From contig CM042151.1 of NCBI GenBank assembly GCA_023376005.1, forward strand, positions 77,304,869-77,368,868: a stretch of DNA of 64,000 bases, given 5' to 3'. This document shows, one piece after another, positions 1-10,912 of the stretch; position 1 is the first letter of the stretch, and each line of letters starts with the position of its first letter. The notes below the pieces were generated by a model. That model saw nothing but the letters and a program-made list of their open reading frames with translations, was not told the DNA's origin and searched no databases. The translations under genes and the position numbers were made by a program. The DNA is from Doryteuthis pealeii. Its lineage: Eukaryota; Mollusca; Cephalopoda; Myopsida; Loliginidae.

Positions 1-80
1 CTGGCATTGAATTTTTAACTCCACCCCACTCAGGCAATGTTGTTCAAAAATAAATTTTTATACTGCCCAGGGAGGTCTAG
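1..80 (+). mobile_element. 3' end of a Helitron, cut by the window edge
   Basis: The first 80 bases match the 3' ends at 3470-3560 and 31620-31705 (a tract starting GACATTGAATTTTAACTCCC, then an imperfect GCCC/GGG hairpin) and finish in CTAG followed by host T. A hairpin plus terminal CTRR before T is the Helitron 3' signature. The 5' part lies outside the window. Confidence 0.6.
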
Positions 81-983
81 TACACATTTTTTAATAAATA
101 TACACTCCTACATTTGGGGCACTGGTGGTTGTTGTCAGTGATGTTATCTGCATGGGTCATTGGGATGTTTCGGGTCTTCCAACATCAGACTTCCCTCGCC
201 ATGCTGACCCTATCAGAGGTGATCAGACTCCAATACCCCCATCAACATTAGACGCTAAAAGACGTTTGACTTTTTATTCTTTTGGACGATTGTAAAATAT
301 AAAAACTCATAAAAATAAGACTACACACTATTACCTCTAGATATTTTAAGTCCTCAATGAAAAATCGCTTAGATATTCAGTTTAGAGACAGATATTTGAA
401 ATGTTTTAGAAAATTGACAGATTAATTTAGCCCTGTGATCAATCCATTTATCCATCCAGTAATCGGTAAAAGGTAAAGTTCTATTGTAATAGTCGGTTCT
501 ATAATCAGTTTGTACGACAACCAGAATTAGCTTTTAAACCACTAATAGAATGTAGGAACACATTATTCACATGTACACGCTCACATACAAGAATGGGGGG
601 TGCGTTTTTTTGTGGGAAAATGGAATTAGCAACCCGTGTTCAAATCTTCAAAATAGGAGGAAATAAACACCTAACCATAATACCCAAAATTAGTTTAATG
701 GTTGAAATTTCTTCCTTGAGAGATATCCCAGAATTGTACAACCATCAGCTATTAATTATGATGCTTTAAAATGCAAAGTTTAAGGAAAATCCGGTCTTCA
801 GTACTGGAAAAAAAAGTAATCTTGATATTAAAAAGCAACTTTTTCTTCTCTAAGAATTATAAACACAGACAATTCTTTGATACATGCAAAATATTAACCC
901 AAACAAGTGGTGTTTGAAAAACAAAATTCATATTAATATTTTCAAAAGACATCAAAATAAAATTTCTGTTTACAGGCATTATA
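81..983. other. AT-rich stretch without a recognisable gene
   Basis: No convincing reading frame or RNA gene is visible. Bases 120-260 have higher GC and look like an old interspersed-repeat fragment, but I could not assign a family. Confidence 0.5.
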
Positions 984-1147
984 CAAGGGTCATTCAATAA
1001 ATAAGAGGAATTTTTTAAAAAGCAAAATAATTTTTTTTTTTCAGATTTCTTTCCATAAAAGTAAACTCTGCATTGGTTGGAATTGGTTTATAGCAAAAGT
1101 CATTTTAATCACACAAAAGTATTTGTTTTGAGGCTATTCAAAAGAGT

Positions 1148-1286
1148 GGCAAGTCAAACTGAGTGCTCCAGGCATAAAGAGTGGTTTGTTATAAAATTTT
1201 TGGTGGTTGAGAAATGCAAACCATGTGAAATTTATAGAATGTGTGATGTGTATGGAGAAGTGTTTCAGTTAAAAAATTATTACAAA
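1148..1286 (+). pseudogene. mariner transposase N-terminal fragment
   Basis: Translation gives a helix-turn-helix-like stretch with VIKFLVVEKCKPCEIY followed by CDVYGE. This is the usual start of mariner transposases (the IKFL...IY...YG pattern of the first DNA-binding helices). The frame meets a stop at 1287, and weak similarity continues through KHGFATKSLS before a SINE sequence begins near 1340. The catalytic DDD domain is absent. Confidence 0.6.
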
Positions 1287-1339
1287 TAACCAAAACATGG
1301 GTTTGCCACTAAGAGCCTGAGTCATAAAGACCATTCATG

Positions 1340-1640
1340 AAGTATGACACTAAACTACATCTGATGGTGAGGCTCATGTTCTGAAGATCTGTTGGGGGTG
1401 AGTACTCCTTCATTGCACCCATGTCCCACTCTGACCCAGAGTGATAATACCTGTTAGGTTCCCATCTATGAGTCAAATAGATCTGTTTAAAAAGTATTTG
1501 TATTCAATAGGCATACTTGATGCCATATAATTGTAAATTATTTGTATTAAGAATAGCTACTTGAAAATATAATTGTTTAATAAGGATTATTATCAGTTAA
1601 TTGAAACCATATAACTGTGCAAACAAATGACTAATCAAAC
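1340..1640 (+). repeat. SINE-L core fragment with attached ~45-bp minisatellite units
   Basis: Bases 1340-1490 match the core of the long SINE family (SINE-L; full copies at 29452-30040 and 37115-37680), here on the plus strand with CCACTCTGACCCAGAGTG and CCATCTATGAGTCAAATAG. Bases 1500-1640 are three or four diverged copies of the ~45-bp unit (TTGAAACCATATAACTGTG and relatives) that forms the array at 27300-28195. The order core then minisatellite is the same at 26955-28195 and, inverted, at 33325-33895. Confidence 0.6.
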
Positions 1641-3560
1641 CTATATATAATGGAGATAGATTGTATTTCTGTCTGTAACCGAAACTATGTCACTGCTTAC
1701 GTCACAGATTCAACAATAATCTAAAGCATTTATTAATGAGAACCAATTTATAATATAATTTATACATAATATTATAGAAAAACATTGATTTATATACACT
1801 ATGAATTTGTATTTGTAATACCCGACGGTCTAGGTGATTTTTAACGAATCTTTCAATAAATGCATGTTTAGTTATATACATTTTTACATAGTTATTTTGA
1901 TTTGTATTTAAATTTTTTAATGTATAAAGTTTTGCGAGAAATTTATCTATAAATAAGATATAACCCCTTATTTATATCTCATGTTAAATTCTTACCTGTG
2001 ATTTTTTTTTCCGTGACAGCTTCCATTTTTTACAGTAATGAAAACATTTTTAAAGTTTTAAGATAATAGAGTTATTAAGTCATAAGATAATAAAAAGTGT
2101 TTTTTTTTTACCAATTCATTCTATTAACATACAATTTGTAAAATTGTGTAAAAATATTTATTTTTAAATCCTTTTTCTTTGCATCTTGGTTTCTTTATCA
2201 AAAGCATTGATAAACAAAAAAATGACCCCTCTAATTCAAGTTCAGGTTATATTTGATGTACCTGTTTATATAATATTTCAATACACTACTAAACTAAATG
2301 TTTGTTGACATTTGAAAGCAATTTATAGAAAATGGTGATAGATTTCAAGTTGTGGATGAATTTTTAAACTCACATACGTTCAATTTTAATAAAATTTTGA
2401 AGAATTAAGTAATTCTTCAAAGATATTTGTCAAAACAAAACATTGTTTTCAAGAACTCAGTTGATGCATTTTAGGTAAGTAATTTATTTAAAAAAATGTT
2501 ATTGTCATGTGAGTTTGTTATTTAATTTATTCAATTCTTTCAGTTTAGGTTTATTAAATGGTTTATTTTATTTAAGGAAGGAAAATAAGTTATTTGCAGA
2601 GATATATTTCTTTCGGATTTGACTTCTAAATTGTAACATGGATGTAGATGGAAAGGTTTTGTTTATTTATTCTTTGTTTTTTTTGTTGTTGTTTTGTCTT
2701 TTTGTCGTTTTTTTTAATGATCAATTAAAGAAATTTATTTATAACTTTTGCTCAATATATTTTCATTTTGTATTTGCAAACTTTTATTACCTTTGAAAAA
2801 ACATAAACCTACTAACTTATTTTTTGTTTACATCTTTTACGCTGGAAAGGATAAATTTTGTTTAAAAACTGTATTTTTATTATTCAGTGTATTATCTATT
2901 TAATAAATAAAACACTGAATAATAATAACAAAAAAAACACCCTTCCTTTTATCTTAATAAATTTTATTAAGATAAAAAGGAAGTGTTTTTTTTTTCATTA
3001 TCATTCAGTGTTTTATTTATCAAAATAAAAGGAAGGTTTTTTTTTTAAATTTACACTCTACAGATTTTTCTATTAAAATAAAATGAAGAATTTAAAAAAA
3101 AATATTTTGTGTATTATTTATTAGAATAAAATGAAGGGGTCTATATGGATTTGGTGCTATAAGTTGCTTGGTTTAAGGAAAAGAAAAGCGAATAGAATTT
3201 CACTAAAAGCAGACGCTGAAAAAAAATGTAGTCAGTAGCAAGAAGTTGTCTCAGAGATGAATAGTAAAAAAGATTTTGGTGTAGAAAAGTTAACTTTCCT
3301 AATTTCTATTTCAAACTGTTTATTTTTTTTACTCCTTTAATAAATTTGATGATTCTAATTACTAAAATCATTAAATGTTGAATGCCCATTTAAAGTTTTT
3401 GGCATATTTTGGCATTGTTGTTTTTTATTACTTTAGCTGATTTATTAATTTTACTTGGATACTACCCCTCTGACATTGAATTTTAACTCCCACTCCCTTC
3501 AGGCTATAATTTTCAAAAGTTTATTTTTACACTGCCCAAAGGGCGGTTTTGTTTTGCTAG
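1640..3560 (+). mobile_element. Helitron, about 1.9 kb, non-autonomous
   Basis: The 5' end resembles those at 31263 and 54166 (TATAATGGAGAT followed by TCTGTCTGTAACCGAAAC). The 3' end has a GCCCAAAGGGC hairpin, a short T/G tract, CTAG at 3557-3560 and then T. The inside is AT-rich and has no Rep/helicase reading frame. Short inverted AT-rich blocks lie at 2880-3060. The first bases of the 5' end are mutated, so the left limit is approximate. Confidence 0.55.
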
Positions 3561-3889
3561 TAGAAGTAATTACTGTAAACAATATAATTATTAACTGACT
3601 CTCTGATAAAGAAAAAGTTTCAGGCACAAGAAGGTCATACCAACAGTCTTCTGGAACACGAAAGAACTAATCACTATTGATTTCCTAGGAAAAAGTTGCA
3701 ACTATAAACAGTGCTTCCTACTGTAAACTCCTTAGACAAAATTCACTTTATTTATTGAATGATCCTCATATTTCAAGAGATACCATAAATATATGGACAC
3801 AAAAATAAAGGAATGTAATAATAAGTTAACTTTTATCATTATATCAAAACCATGTGAAAATTTTTGAATATTGTTAATTTCAATAAAAG

Positions 3890-4831
3890 CTATTTGGTGT
3901 GTATAAACCAATGGTGTCGTTTTAAGTATCTGTTCCGAGAAAAAGATTCCCCACAGATTTCACAGTGAAATGGTTTTTCCCCTGTATGAGTTGTAATATG
4001 CATTTTTAAGTCAACATTTCGATAGAAAGCTTTCCCACACACTTCACAGCTAAAAGGTTTTTCTCCAGTATGAACCATCATGTGCAACTTCAATGCTGAT
4101 CTGTCAGCAAATGGTCTGCCACACATTTCACAGTTAAAAGGTTTTTCTCCAGTATGTGTTCTCATATGGCTTTTCACAGTATGACTTTTAGAGAAAGCTT
4201 TCCCACACACTTCACACTGAAACGGTTTTTCTCCAGTATGCACTGTCATGTGTGATTTTAAAGCTGAACTATCAGTAAAGAAATTTCCACACATTTCACA
4301 GCTGAAAGGTTTTTCTCCTGTATGAGTTCTCATATGGATTTTCATGGTATGGTTTTTAGCAAAATCTTTCCCACATACTTCACACTGAAATGGTTTTTCT
4401 CCAGTGTGTATCTTCATATGATTATTTAAGCCAGAAGCATAAGGAAATGTCTTGCCACACACTTCACAGTGAAAAGGTTTTTCTCCAGTGTGCATTCTCA
4501 TGTGGATACTCAGGTTACTGTTGGTGGAAAAACATTTACCGCAAACTTCACAGCGAGAGGGTGCCTCATCAGTATGTATTTTTATGTGCATTTTCAGATA
4601 GGATTTAGTGCTGAAAGATTTTCCACACACTTCACATTTGTGGGCCTTTTTGCCGTTGCATTTTTTGTCTCCTCTTTTAACCTTGTTTATGTCAGAAGAA
4701 TTTGTTTCTGATATTTCTTCCTTCAAATCTTTCTCATGGGTAATGAAATGCTCAGTGAGAAGTGAATGTTCAGGAAATGATTCATCACACATTTCACATT
4801 CATATCTTTCATCTTCAGAGTGAGAATCCAT
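3890..4831 (-). CDS. C2H2 zinc-finger protein, 313 aa, 10 fingers
   Basis: A single exon encodes a probable nuclear DNA-binding protein. Finger 1 is alone at residues 12-32; an acidic/Lys-rich linker (33-65) follows. Nine fingers then run in strict 28-residue register from C66 to the C-terminus, mostly with TGEKPF linkers. The last finger has a longer His spacing (HHWFIH). Fingers 5-6 (150-205) and 7-8 (206-261) are near copies, so the array grew by a two-finger duplication. The start MDSHSEDE was chosen because it lies 57 nt after a strong splice acceptor (exon start about 4888) and matches the start of the paralogue at 20.8 kb. No KRAB, SCAN or BTB domain is seen. A possible poly(A) signal on this strand lies near 3750, inside the mariner end. 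Target genes are unknown. Confidence 0.93.
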   Translation of the reverse strand: MDSHSEDERYECEMCDESFPEHSLLTEHFITHEKDLKEEISETNSSDINKVKRGDKKCNGKKAHKCEVCGKSFSTKSYLKMHIKIHTDEAPSRCEVCGKCFSTNSNLSIHMRMHTGEKPFHCEVCGKTFPYASGLNNHMKIHTGEKPFQCEVCGKDFAKNHTMKIHMRTHTGEKPFSCEMCGNFFTDSSALKSHMTVHTGEKPFQCEVCGKAFSKSHTVKSHMRTHTGEKPFNCEMCGRPFADRSALKLHMMVHTGEKPFSCEVCGKAFYRNVDLKMHITTHTGEKPFHCEICGESFSRNRYLKRHHWFIHTK

Positions 4832-4888
4832 GTCTTTTATAAGTTCTTTTCTCTTTGAATCTCAAGCATAGCAATTTTAATCCAGGAC

Positions 4889-4905
4889 CTGAAAATATAA
4901 AGCAA
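4889..4905 (-). other. 3' splice site upstream of the 313-aa zinc-finger exon
   Basis: On the minus strand the sequence reads GCTTTATATTTTCAG then GTCCTGG: a pyrimidine-rich tract and AG acceptor 57 nt before the ATG. The exon sequence after it is similar to that after the acceptor at 20884, which supports a shared gene structure with at least one upstream untranslated exon. Confidence 0.65.
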
Positions 4906-4993
4906 AAATAATTCTCTATAAAATTTCACTTGCTGAAAATATCAATTTTGAGAGTAGGTATTCCAACTAGTATATATCTATATATATATATTT

Positions 4994-5220
4994 ACCAACC
5001 CCTCCGCATGAGCAGGGTGTGACACAAGGTCAATTTCTTAAGTAGAGTTTAACAGGTTTGAATTCAGAGTTTTCCTTCTCCTAGACCGGTTGCCTAACCA
5101 AGGTTAAAGAGCCCAGTCTGCCCTACTATTTATCCATAGCTGGAGGGAGAGTAGGATTCATACCTTTCCCACAGGTATTAGCGCTAAGTGAAATGCAATT
5201 ACTTTAATTAGTATATATCT
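4994..5220 (-). repeat. tRNA-related SINE (family D)
   Basis: It shares blocks with 19055-19210, 19300-19450, 44745-44905 and 46130-46220, including a Pol III B-box-like GGTTTGAATTCAGAG on the minus strand and a run around CTAGACCGGTTGCC. Limits are approximate. Confidence 0.5.
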
Positions 5221-5254
5221 ATATAGGAGGGTAATCCCAAAAGTAAGTTTAAAA

Positions 5255-5362
5255 AAAGTAAAGACCTCAGGGTGGTCTAAAGTTGGTATCAGCCAGACAG
5301 TGAGGAAGTCTATCCCCTCTTCACTAGCGTTCGACCAAGGAGATTATTTTGGCCTCTGAGGA
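5255..5362 (-). repeat. SINE-A fragment
   Basis: It matches the 3' half of the SINE-A family (full copy at 30441-30682): TCGGTATCAGCC-like, GGAGTCTATCCCC-like and GACCAAGGAGATTATTTT blocks in order. The tRNA-like head is missing, so it is a partial copy. Confidence 0.7.
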
Positions 5363-5977
5363 GTTTTTTGATCTGATTAAACCATTCATTTCAAAACTAT
5401 ATTACTCTATTAGCAAAAAAATTAAATTTGTTAATAGACTTAGTTTCTTAGTCAGACAGAAAGAAGAACTTAAACCGTGATACACAAAGATACAGACAGA
5501 GAGAAACATGAAGAGAGAAAGAAAATTCTAAAAAGAAAAAAAAAGAAATTAGACATCATACTGCTTAGCCTGGGTGAACCACTTAACAGAAACCTAACTC
5601 ACAACACAAAAGTAAATAGAATGAAAAAGTACAAAAACAAAAGAAAAAAAACTGCCCCATTTATAAATAAGCCTTGTTTTATATTTAGTTATTACACAGT
5701 GATCTCCCCTTTTTTTCCTGCCACACTAAACCTGACTCCATTGATATGATCTTTTTTGCAATTCTTGCCTTGTGGAATCTGTTTTCTTCATCTTTGTCCT
5801 TATTTACAGGACACTTTTTTTTTTCTTTTCTTTTTTTAAAAACCTTCTCTCACTGGCATCATTTTCTTTATGTCAGACAAATAAATCTTTGAGTCTTCTC
5901 TTATCTAAGAAACGCCTTTGAAAAACAAGTGCAGAGTCTTTTCTTTTCTTTTTTAATCTGATTTGGAAGGCGTTCAT

Positions 5978-5980
<3 letters not shown>

Positions 5981-6039
<59 letters not shown>
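5981..6039 (+). repeat. (CT)n microsatellite
   Basis: An uninterrupted 59-base TC/CT dinucleotide run, bounded by non-repetitive sequence on both sides. Confidence 0.97.
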
Positions 6040-6041
<2 letters not shown>

Positions 6042-6887
6042 CAGGAAATTACAGGTCATCCCAAAAGAAAGTTATTCTAACACATTTTAAAAAACATTTT
6101 TATATTAAAGATACATTTTTGTATTAAAATAGTTTTTATTTAATCCAAAGAGAAATGCAGATATGTTTATTCAAATGAAAATAGTTTTTATTTACAAAAT
6201 AATTTTCATGTTTATTTAAATAAAAGGATGTTGTTCAGAAATGGTATCACACAATTTATAAAGTTTATTTTCCATGCACCTCTCGTACCACAACCGGAAG
6301 TGTACAATGGAAAGCAAAAAGTGTTCTTTTCAAAACAGCTCCCAGCTGGTGTGCCTATTAAATACTTGGTCCAAATATTCAAACTTTGCTTCTGTTTAGT
6401 TGATGTATATGGTGTGTCAGACTGGGCACCCTATATAACCAACCTTGCATCACAATTAAGAAAATAATAACTCTATGGTGTGTTTTATTATGGAAATTAT
6501 CTTCTAAAGTTTATTTACATGTATTAACTTTCATATTAACATGCATATAAAAAGATGAAATTGATAAATAAAAAAAGACAAATATCAACCAATACCAAGA
6601 ATATTTGATCAATTTTGGCTATACAAGTTCTGTGCAGCCCATAATATTTTCCAAAAGTTAAGTGTTCTCCAAACAAAAATTATTTCCCACCACATCTTGA
6701 ATAATGCTGGATTACAGATTTTATACGAATAAGACAAACAATTGGTTGATTGATTTTATCACTTTGGCTAATGGGTTTTTCAGCCCTCCTCATTTCATAA
6801 AATTCTAAGATGACTCATTATCATTATTCTGCAATCTATTCAGCTATTATCCTCATCTTTGTTGTTTAATCTACAACCTAATTGAGC
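6040..6887. other. No gene recognised
   Basis: AT-rich sequence. A 79-codon open stretch at 6228-6467 has less skewed composition than its surroundings and could be a remnant of an old coding sequence. I recognise no domain and see no splice or paralogue support, so I do not call it a gene. Confidence 0.4.
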
Positions 6888-6968
6888 TGATTAGATCAGT
6901 TGGTAGAGCATTCACCCAGGAATTGCAAGTTTCTAGCTTCGATAATGGTCCTCACCAACTCAGCACAT
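6888..6968 (+). repeat. SINE-A tRNA-like head
   Basis: The head carries an A-box-like run (GATTAGATCAGTTGGTAGAG) and a degenerate B box (CTTCGATAATGG), then CACCAACTCAGC, as in full SINE-A copies. The body is lost. Confidence 0.6.
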
Positions 6969-6999
6969 AGGTAACAGTTTTTTTTTTGCAAGTAATTAC

Positions 7000-7225
7000 A
7001 TGGTTTCAAGTAAGAAGATGATAATTTGTAAACAATTATAACTTCAAGTAACTATTTTTTATACAAATAATTTGTACAGTTATATAGTTTCAAGTATTTC
7101 TATTATTAATTATCTATACACAATTATATGCTTTCAAGTAAATAATAATAATCCTTTGAAAACAATTATAGCTTCATTCAAGTAACTATTTCTATTTAAT
7201 AATAAGAATTATTGTTATATATTTG
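7000..7225 (-). repeat. Block of ~45-bp minisatellite units
   Basis: Four or five diverged units of the family at 27300-28195, here inverted (GGTTTCAAGTA, AACAATTATAACTTCAAGTA and similar). The copia element inserted just beyond it. Confidence 0.55.
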
Positions 7226-7270
7226 AGACAAACTTTTGTAGTCAGTTATTATTATTAATTATGATATTTG

Positions 7271-7552
7271 TGTTGAATATCTGGCAGCCATCCTTCGTTC
7301 CAGATGTAATGAATAAGTAAGCAAGCCAGTAAGAATCCAGTGTTAACGTATTCCTTGTAAGTCCTTCGTCAGAGATAATCCAAATGTCAATGAAATAACT
7401 CAGAGTGGTATGTCTATTAATACAGCAAAAGCAAGAGCAGCAGTGCCAGTGATTGGACAATAGAAATCCTTCTCAGGTCACGTGTTTATAGGCGAGTCTA
7501 TAAGTATGAGTGACCATTTACATGATGCCTTATATAAAAAAAAACCGCAACA
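7271..7552 (-). repeat. copia 3' LTR
   Basis: 282 bp with TGTTG...CAACA ends, bordered outside by target duplication ATTTG and inside by the polypurine tract. By eye it is the same base for base as the 5' LTR. Confidence 0.95.
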
Positions 7553-7565
7553 CGCCCCCTTTTTT
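7553..7565 (-). promoter_or_regulatory. Polypurine tract of the copia element
   Basis: On the minus strand AAAAAAGGGGGCG directly precedes the 3' LTR, where plus-strand DNA priming occurs in LTR retrotransposons. Confidence 0.75.
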
Positions 7566-7830
7566 GATATAAGGGCTATCTTATTAAACAATATTAAATT
7601 CCTCCATTGAGGAAATTTACAATCGATTACAACCGACAACCTTTTCATTCACAAATGTTTATAATAAAGTCATTAAGAAATTTGTAATTTCATTTTTGTA
7701 GTAAAAGCAAAAATACTGTTACTAATCTAATATTCTACTAAGCTTACTTTGTAAAAAAAAATATTAATTATTATTATTTTTATTTTCCTACTCCTAACAT
7801 TACTGCCCAAAGTTAGTATTTTTGGCCCCT

Positions 7831-7866
7831 TTTGGGGTTTCTGTTTTGTTTTTTGTTTGTTTGTTT

Positions 7867-7901
<35 letters not shown>

Positions 7902-8083
7902 TTAGTTCAAAAGAATACGGTACTTTACAGTACAATACATTTAATTAATACAAGTTAATGAATTAGTAACTTATTGAACAGGTTTAATGTCATTGCCCAG
8001 GACATTCATTTTTGGGGGGTCTTACCCCTCTGCATGAATACAGTCGGATTATTCTACAGCCCAAACCGACAGGGCAACATCTT
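7831..8083 (-). repeat. SINE-like insert in the copia 3' untranslated region
   Basis: The right part (about 7995-8079) resembles the SINE-L 5' end: GGGGTCTTACCCCTCTGCA, then a CCGACAGGGC run. The left part is an A-rich tail (on the minus strand) with a 39-base homopolymer and CAAA repeats. Imperfect copies of AAGTTTAATTTTGGCCCC-like sequence flank it. The diverged copia fragment at 18690-18872 carries the same module at the same place, so it is probably fixed in this copia lineage. Confidence 0.55.
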
Positions 8084-8087
8084 AAGT

Positions 8088-9643
8088 TTAATTTTGGCCC
8101 CCCATGATATCTTTTTTAAAAGCATTTAGCTTTATCCTGTTCAACGGCTTTGTGAACAGATCTGAAATGTTATTTTCTGATTCTATATACTTTAAGAGTA
8201 TAGACCCCTTTTTAATTTCATCTCTTATAAATTGATATTTTATATCAATATGTTTTGTTCTCTGGTGTATTAGGGGGTTCTTTGCCAGTAGTATGCTCGA
8301 CTGATTATCACAATAAATAGTTACAGGGTTTTTAACAATCCCTGGTTCCACGACACAATTCACTAATGTTCGTAAATAAAGGGCTTCTTGGACTGTTACC
8401 CGCCATACTAACAAATTCGGCCTCACATGTTGACAAAGAGACCACTGGTTGTTTTTTAGATTTCCAGGAAATAATCGAGCTTTCGTCTGATAGTTTAAAA
8501 CAGTATCCTGATATACTTTTTCGGTCACTTGAACCTGCCCAGTCGGCATCACAAAATCCCAGTAATTTTAAGGGTTCAGATGATTTTTTAAATACAAGTG
8601 CCTGACTCATCGTTCCTTTCAGATATCGTAAAACGTGCTTAGCTCCTGTTAAAATGGATTGTTGTTGGTTTATCCAAATACTGAGATAATTTTGAAACTA
8701 CATACGATATATCTGGTCGAGTAGCCATCATTATATAAATTAATGAACCAACAATTTCTCGGTAGAGTTTATTATCAATTAATTCATTTTCATTATCAAA
8801 AATTTTATTTATATCCAATTCACATGGAGTATTTCGGGGCTTACAATCGGTCATATTAAATCTGACCAACAATCTTTCAATATATCTCGATTGATTCATT
8901 CCAATAGTATTTTCACTATGGTCAAATTGAATTCCTAAAAACCAAGACAACCTTCCTAGGTCTGTCATTTTAAATTTTAAACTTAAACTATTTTTAATTT
9001 TTATTAAATTAGCCTCGGTTTTTGAGGCAATTAAAATGTCATCTACCCAGACTAATAAAATTACTAATTCTTTATTAATTACCCTTGTATATAAACAAGG
9101 ATCTATACTGGCAGGTTTAAAGTCCTGTTCCACCAGGTAACTATGTAAGGTGTCATTCCAAGAACGCCCACTTTGTTTTAAACCATACAGGGCCTTTTTA
9201 AGTTTCCATACAGAGTTTTTATTTTCCTTTTCAAAACCCTGCGGGGGATACACGTATATATCAAAATCCAATGGAGCATTTAAATAAGCACTTTTGACAT
9301 CCAGGTGGTGGATTCGCAAGTTATACTGGATCGCCAACTGTATTAGAACTCGTATGGTAGTTAGGTTAGTCGTTGGTGAAAACGTATCGAGGTAATCCAC
9401 ACCATAAATTTGTGAAAAGCCTTTCGCGACAAACCTAGCTTTATATTTCAAAGTACCATTTTCATTAAGTTTCAAATCATAAACCCATCGACTACCTACA
9501 ATATGCTGGTTTTTGGGGGCCGGTGTCAATTCAAATGTACCGTTGTCTAAAAGGGACTTATATTCATTTTGCATGGCTAGCATCCATTGTTGGGAATCTG
9601 GGGATTTCACTGCCTCGACATAGTTGGTGGGTATGGTTGACAA
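8088..9643 (-). pseudogene. pol: copia reverse transcriptase and RNase H (frameshifted)
   Basis: The RT part (9643-8639) has the copia fingers and palm: HHLDVKSAYLNAPL, LKKALYGLKQSGRSW and the catalytic box LVWVDDILIAS (a Y-to-W variant of the usual YVDD). RNase H follows in two other frames: CDADWAGS and STCEAEF at 8610-8332, then YCDNQSSI and HQRTKHIDIKYQFIRD at 8552-8088, ending MGGQN stop. The pieces overlap but are out of frame, so no full-length enzyme can be read from this copy. Confidence 0.9.
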
Positions 9644-9680
9644 TAAGTAACAATAGTCAAAACTTTTTACCTTGGAATTG

Positions 9681-10013
9681 TCAGTTACAAAAAGTCAGGC
9701 CTTTTTCGTTCACGTTGGGGTAACGAGGTTCTAATTGTTGTGTTAAATCAGTTGGAGGTTTATTCGTATAAACATGGTCTGGATAAGTTGGCAAAACTAG
9801 TGTATCATCTATTTCATCCGGCTTCGTAGTTTTACCATAGGAATCAGTGAATTTTACACATCGTATTTTTTTAATAGCACCCGTTATAGGAAAGTAAATT
9901 AGATATGCCGGACTTTGTTTATCATATCCGATAAAAATACCCTCCTCCGAACGGGGATCCAATTTCTTTTTATTTTGCACATAGCAAAAACAAGTCGTCC
10001 CGAAAATATGCAT
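9681..10013 (-). pseudogene. pol: copia integrase C-terminal region (frameshifted piece)
   Basis: A 110-residue open stretch begins MHIFGTTCFCYVQ and contains GIFIGYDKQSPAYLIYFP, the conserved region after the copia integrase core. It lies in a different frame from both neighbours. Confidence 0.75.
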
Positions 10014-10018
10014 ATGAC

Positions 10019-10737
10019 TTAAGTTCGGTTTAGAACCGGTAAAAACTTCAAAGGGGTTTTCCCTAAATATGCGTTAAAGCATCGATTCCTTATATAGGCA
10101 GAAGCAAGTATGGCGTAAACCCACAGATTTTTAGGTAATGAAGATTCAATTAGCATACATCTGGCCATTGAGAACAAGGTACGCCAAGCCCTTTCAACTT
10201 TTCCCACCTGGTGAGGGGAATAAGGGGAAGTCAATTCATGTTTAATCCCATTCTCAATTAATAAATTTTGAAAGCCCTCCGTCAGAAACTCGCCTCCATT
10301 GTCGCTTCGTAAGCGTTTGATTCTGCCATATGGGCTTACATCTGCTAGGTATTGTTTCGTAGAGTATCAGATTTATGGGGTAGAAAATATAACATCATAA
10401 GTCCAGAAAAATCGTCAATAAAATTTAGAACATACCTGAAATTGGATTTTCCAAGGGGTTCAATTGGACCAGCCAAATCACAAAAAACGAGCGACAGTAT
10501 TTGCGTTTCTCTTTTCCGTAACACTTTATTTTTAGTCTTGGCCATTTTTCCTTGTGTACATATGTTACAGTTAGTTTTAAATGAGGGGGTAAATTTTATT
10601 TCCATTCCATTTACTATCTTTGGCAGTTTTTTGATGTCATTGACATTACAGTGCCCAAGGATTCTGTGCCATTTATTAATGTCATATTTCGCAATCTTAG
10701 AGGTATTTATGTTTTTTAAATAATACAAACAGCCCAT
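10019..10737 (-). pseudogene. pol: copia integrase core (frameshifted)
   Basis: The N-terminal HHCC zinc site is visible as HRILGH and CNIC. The first catalytic Asp is in LVFCDLAGP; the second is in RSDNGGEF, in the short shifted piece 10345-10235. The Glu is in GKVERAWRTL at 10234-10019. These make the D,D-35-E triad of retroelement integrases. At least two frameshifts separate the parts. Confidence 0.85.
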
Positions 10738-10912
10738 TTTGACTATATTAAATATAGTACCATTTGGGTAGATCAGCTTTGATGTTTTGTGTCCAAATTC
10801 ATGTGGGCCCCGGAAGCCGTAGCTGCCCTTACTGAAAAGATGTTTTGTTTAAAAGTGGGGATATATAATGCCCCTTTCAAAATGCTTTCGCAAATCTGAC
10901 CTTTACTATTTT

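Larger units (their letters stand above)
984..3768 (+). mobile_element. mariner-type DNA transposon relic with nested insertions
   Basis: The left end reads CAAGGGTCATTCAATAAATA after a TA dinucleotide (982-983). Its inverted partner lies at 3741-3768 next to TA at 3769-3770, the terminal-repeat and TA-duplication arrangement of Tc1/mariner elements. A transposase N-terminal fragment lies at 1148-1286, and bases 3600-3750 resemble a degraded transposase 3' end. The middle has been replaced or split by a SINE/minisatellite block (1340-1640) and a 1.9-kb Helitron (1640-3560). It is inactive. Confidence 0.65.

Noticed and set aside
4390..4823. Open frames on the strand opposite the 313-aa zinc-finger gene
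   Set aside because: They are antisense shadows of the finger repeats; no domain or splice support.
6228..6467. 79-codon open frame
   Set aside because: No recognisable domain, repeat copy or splice signal; kept only as a note.
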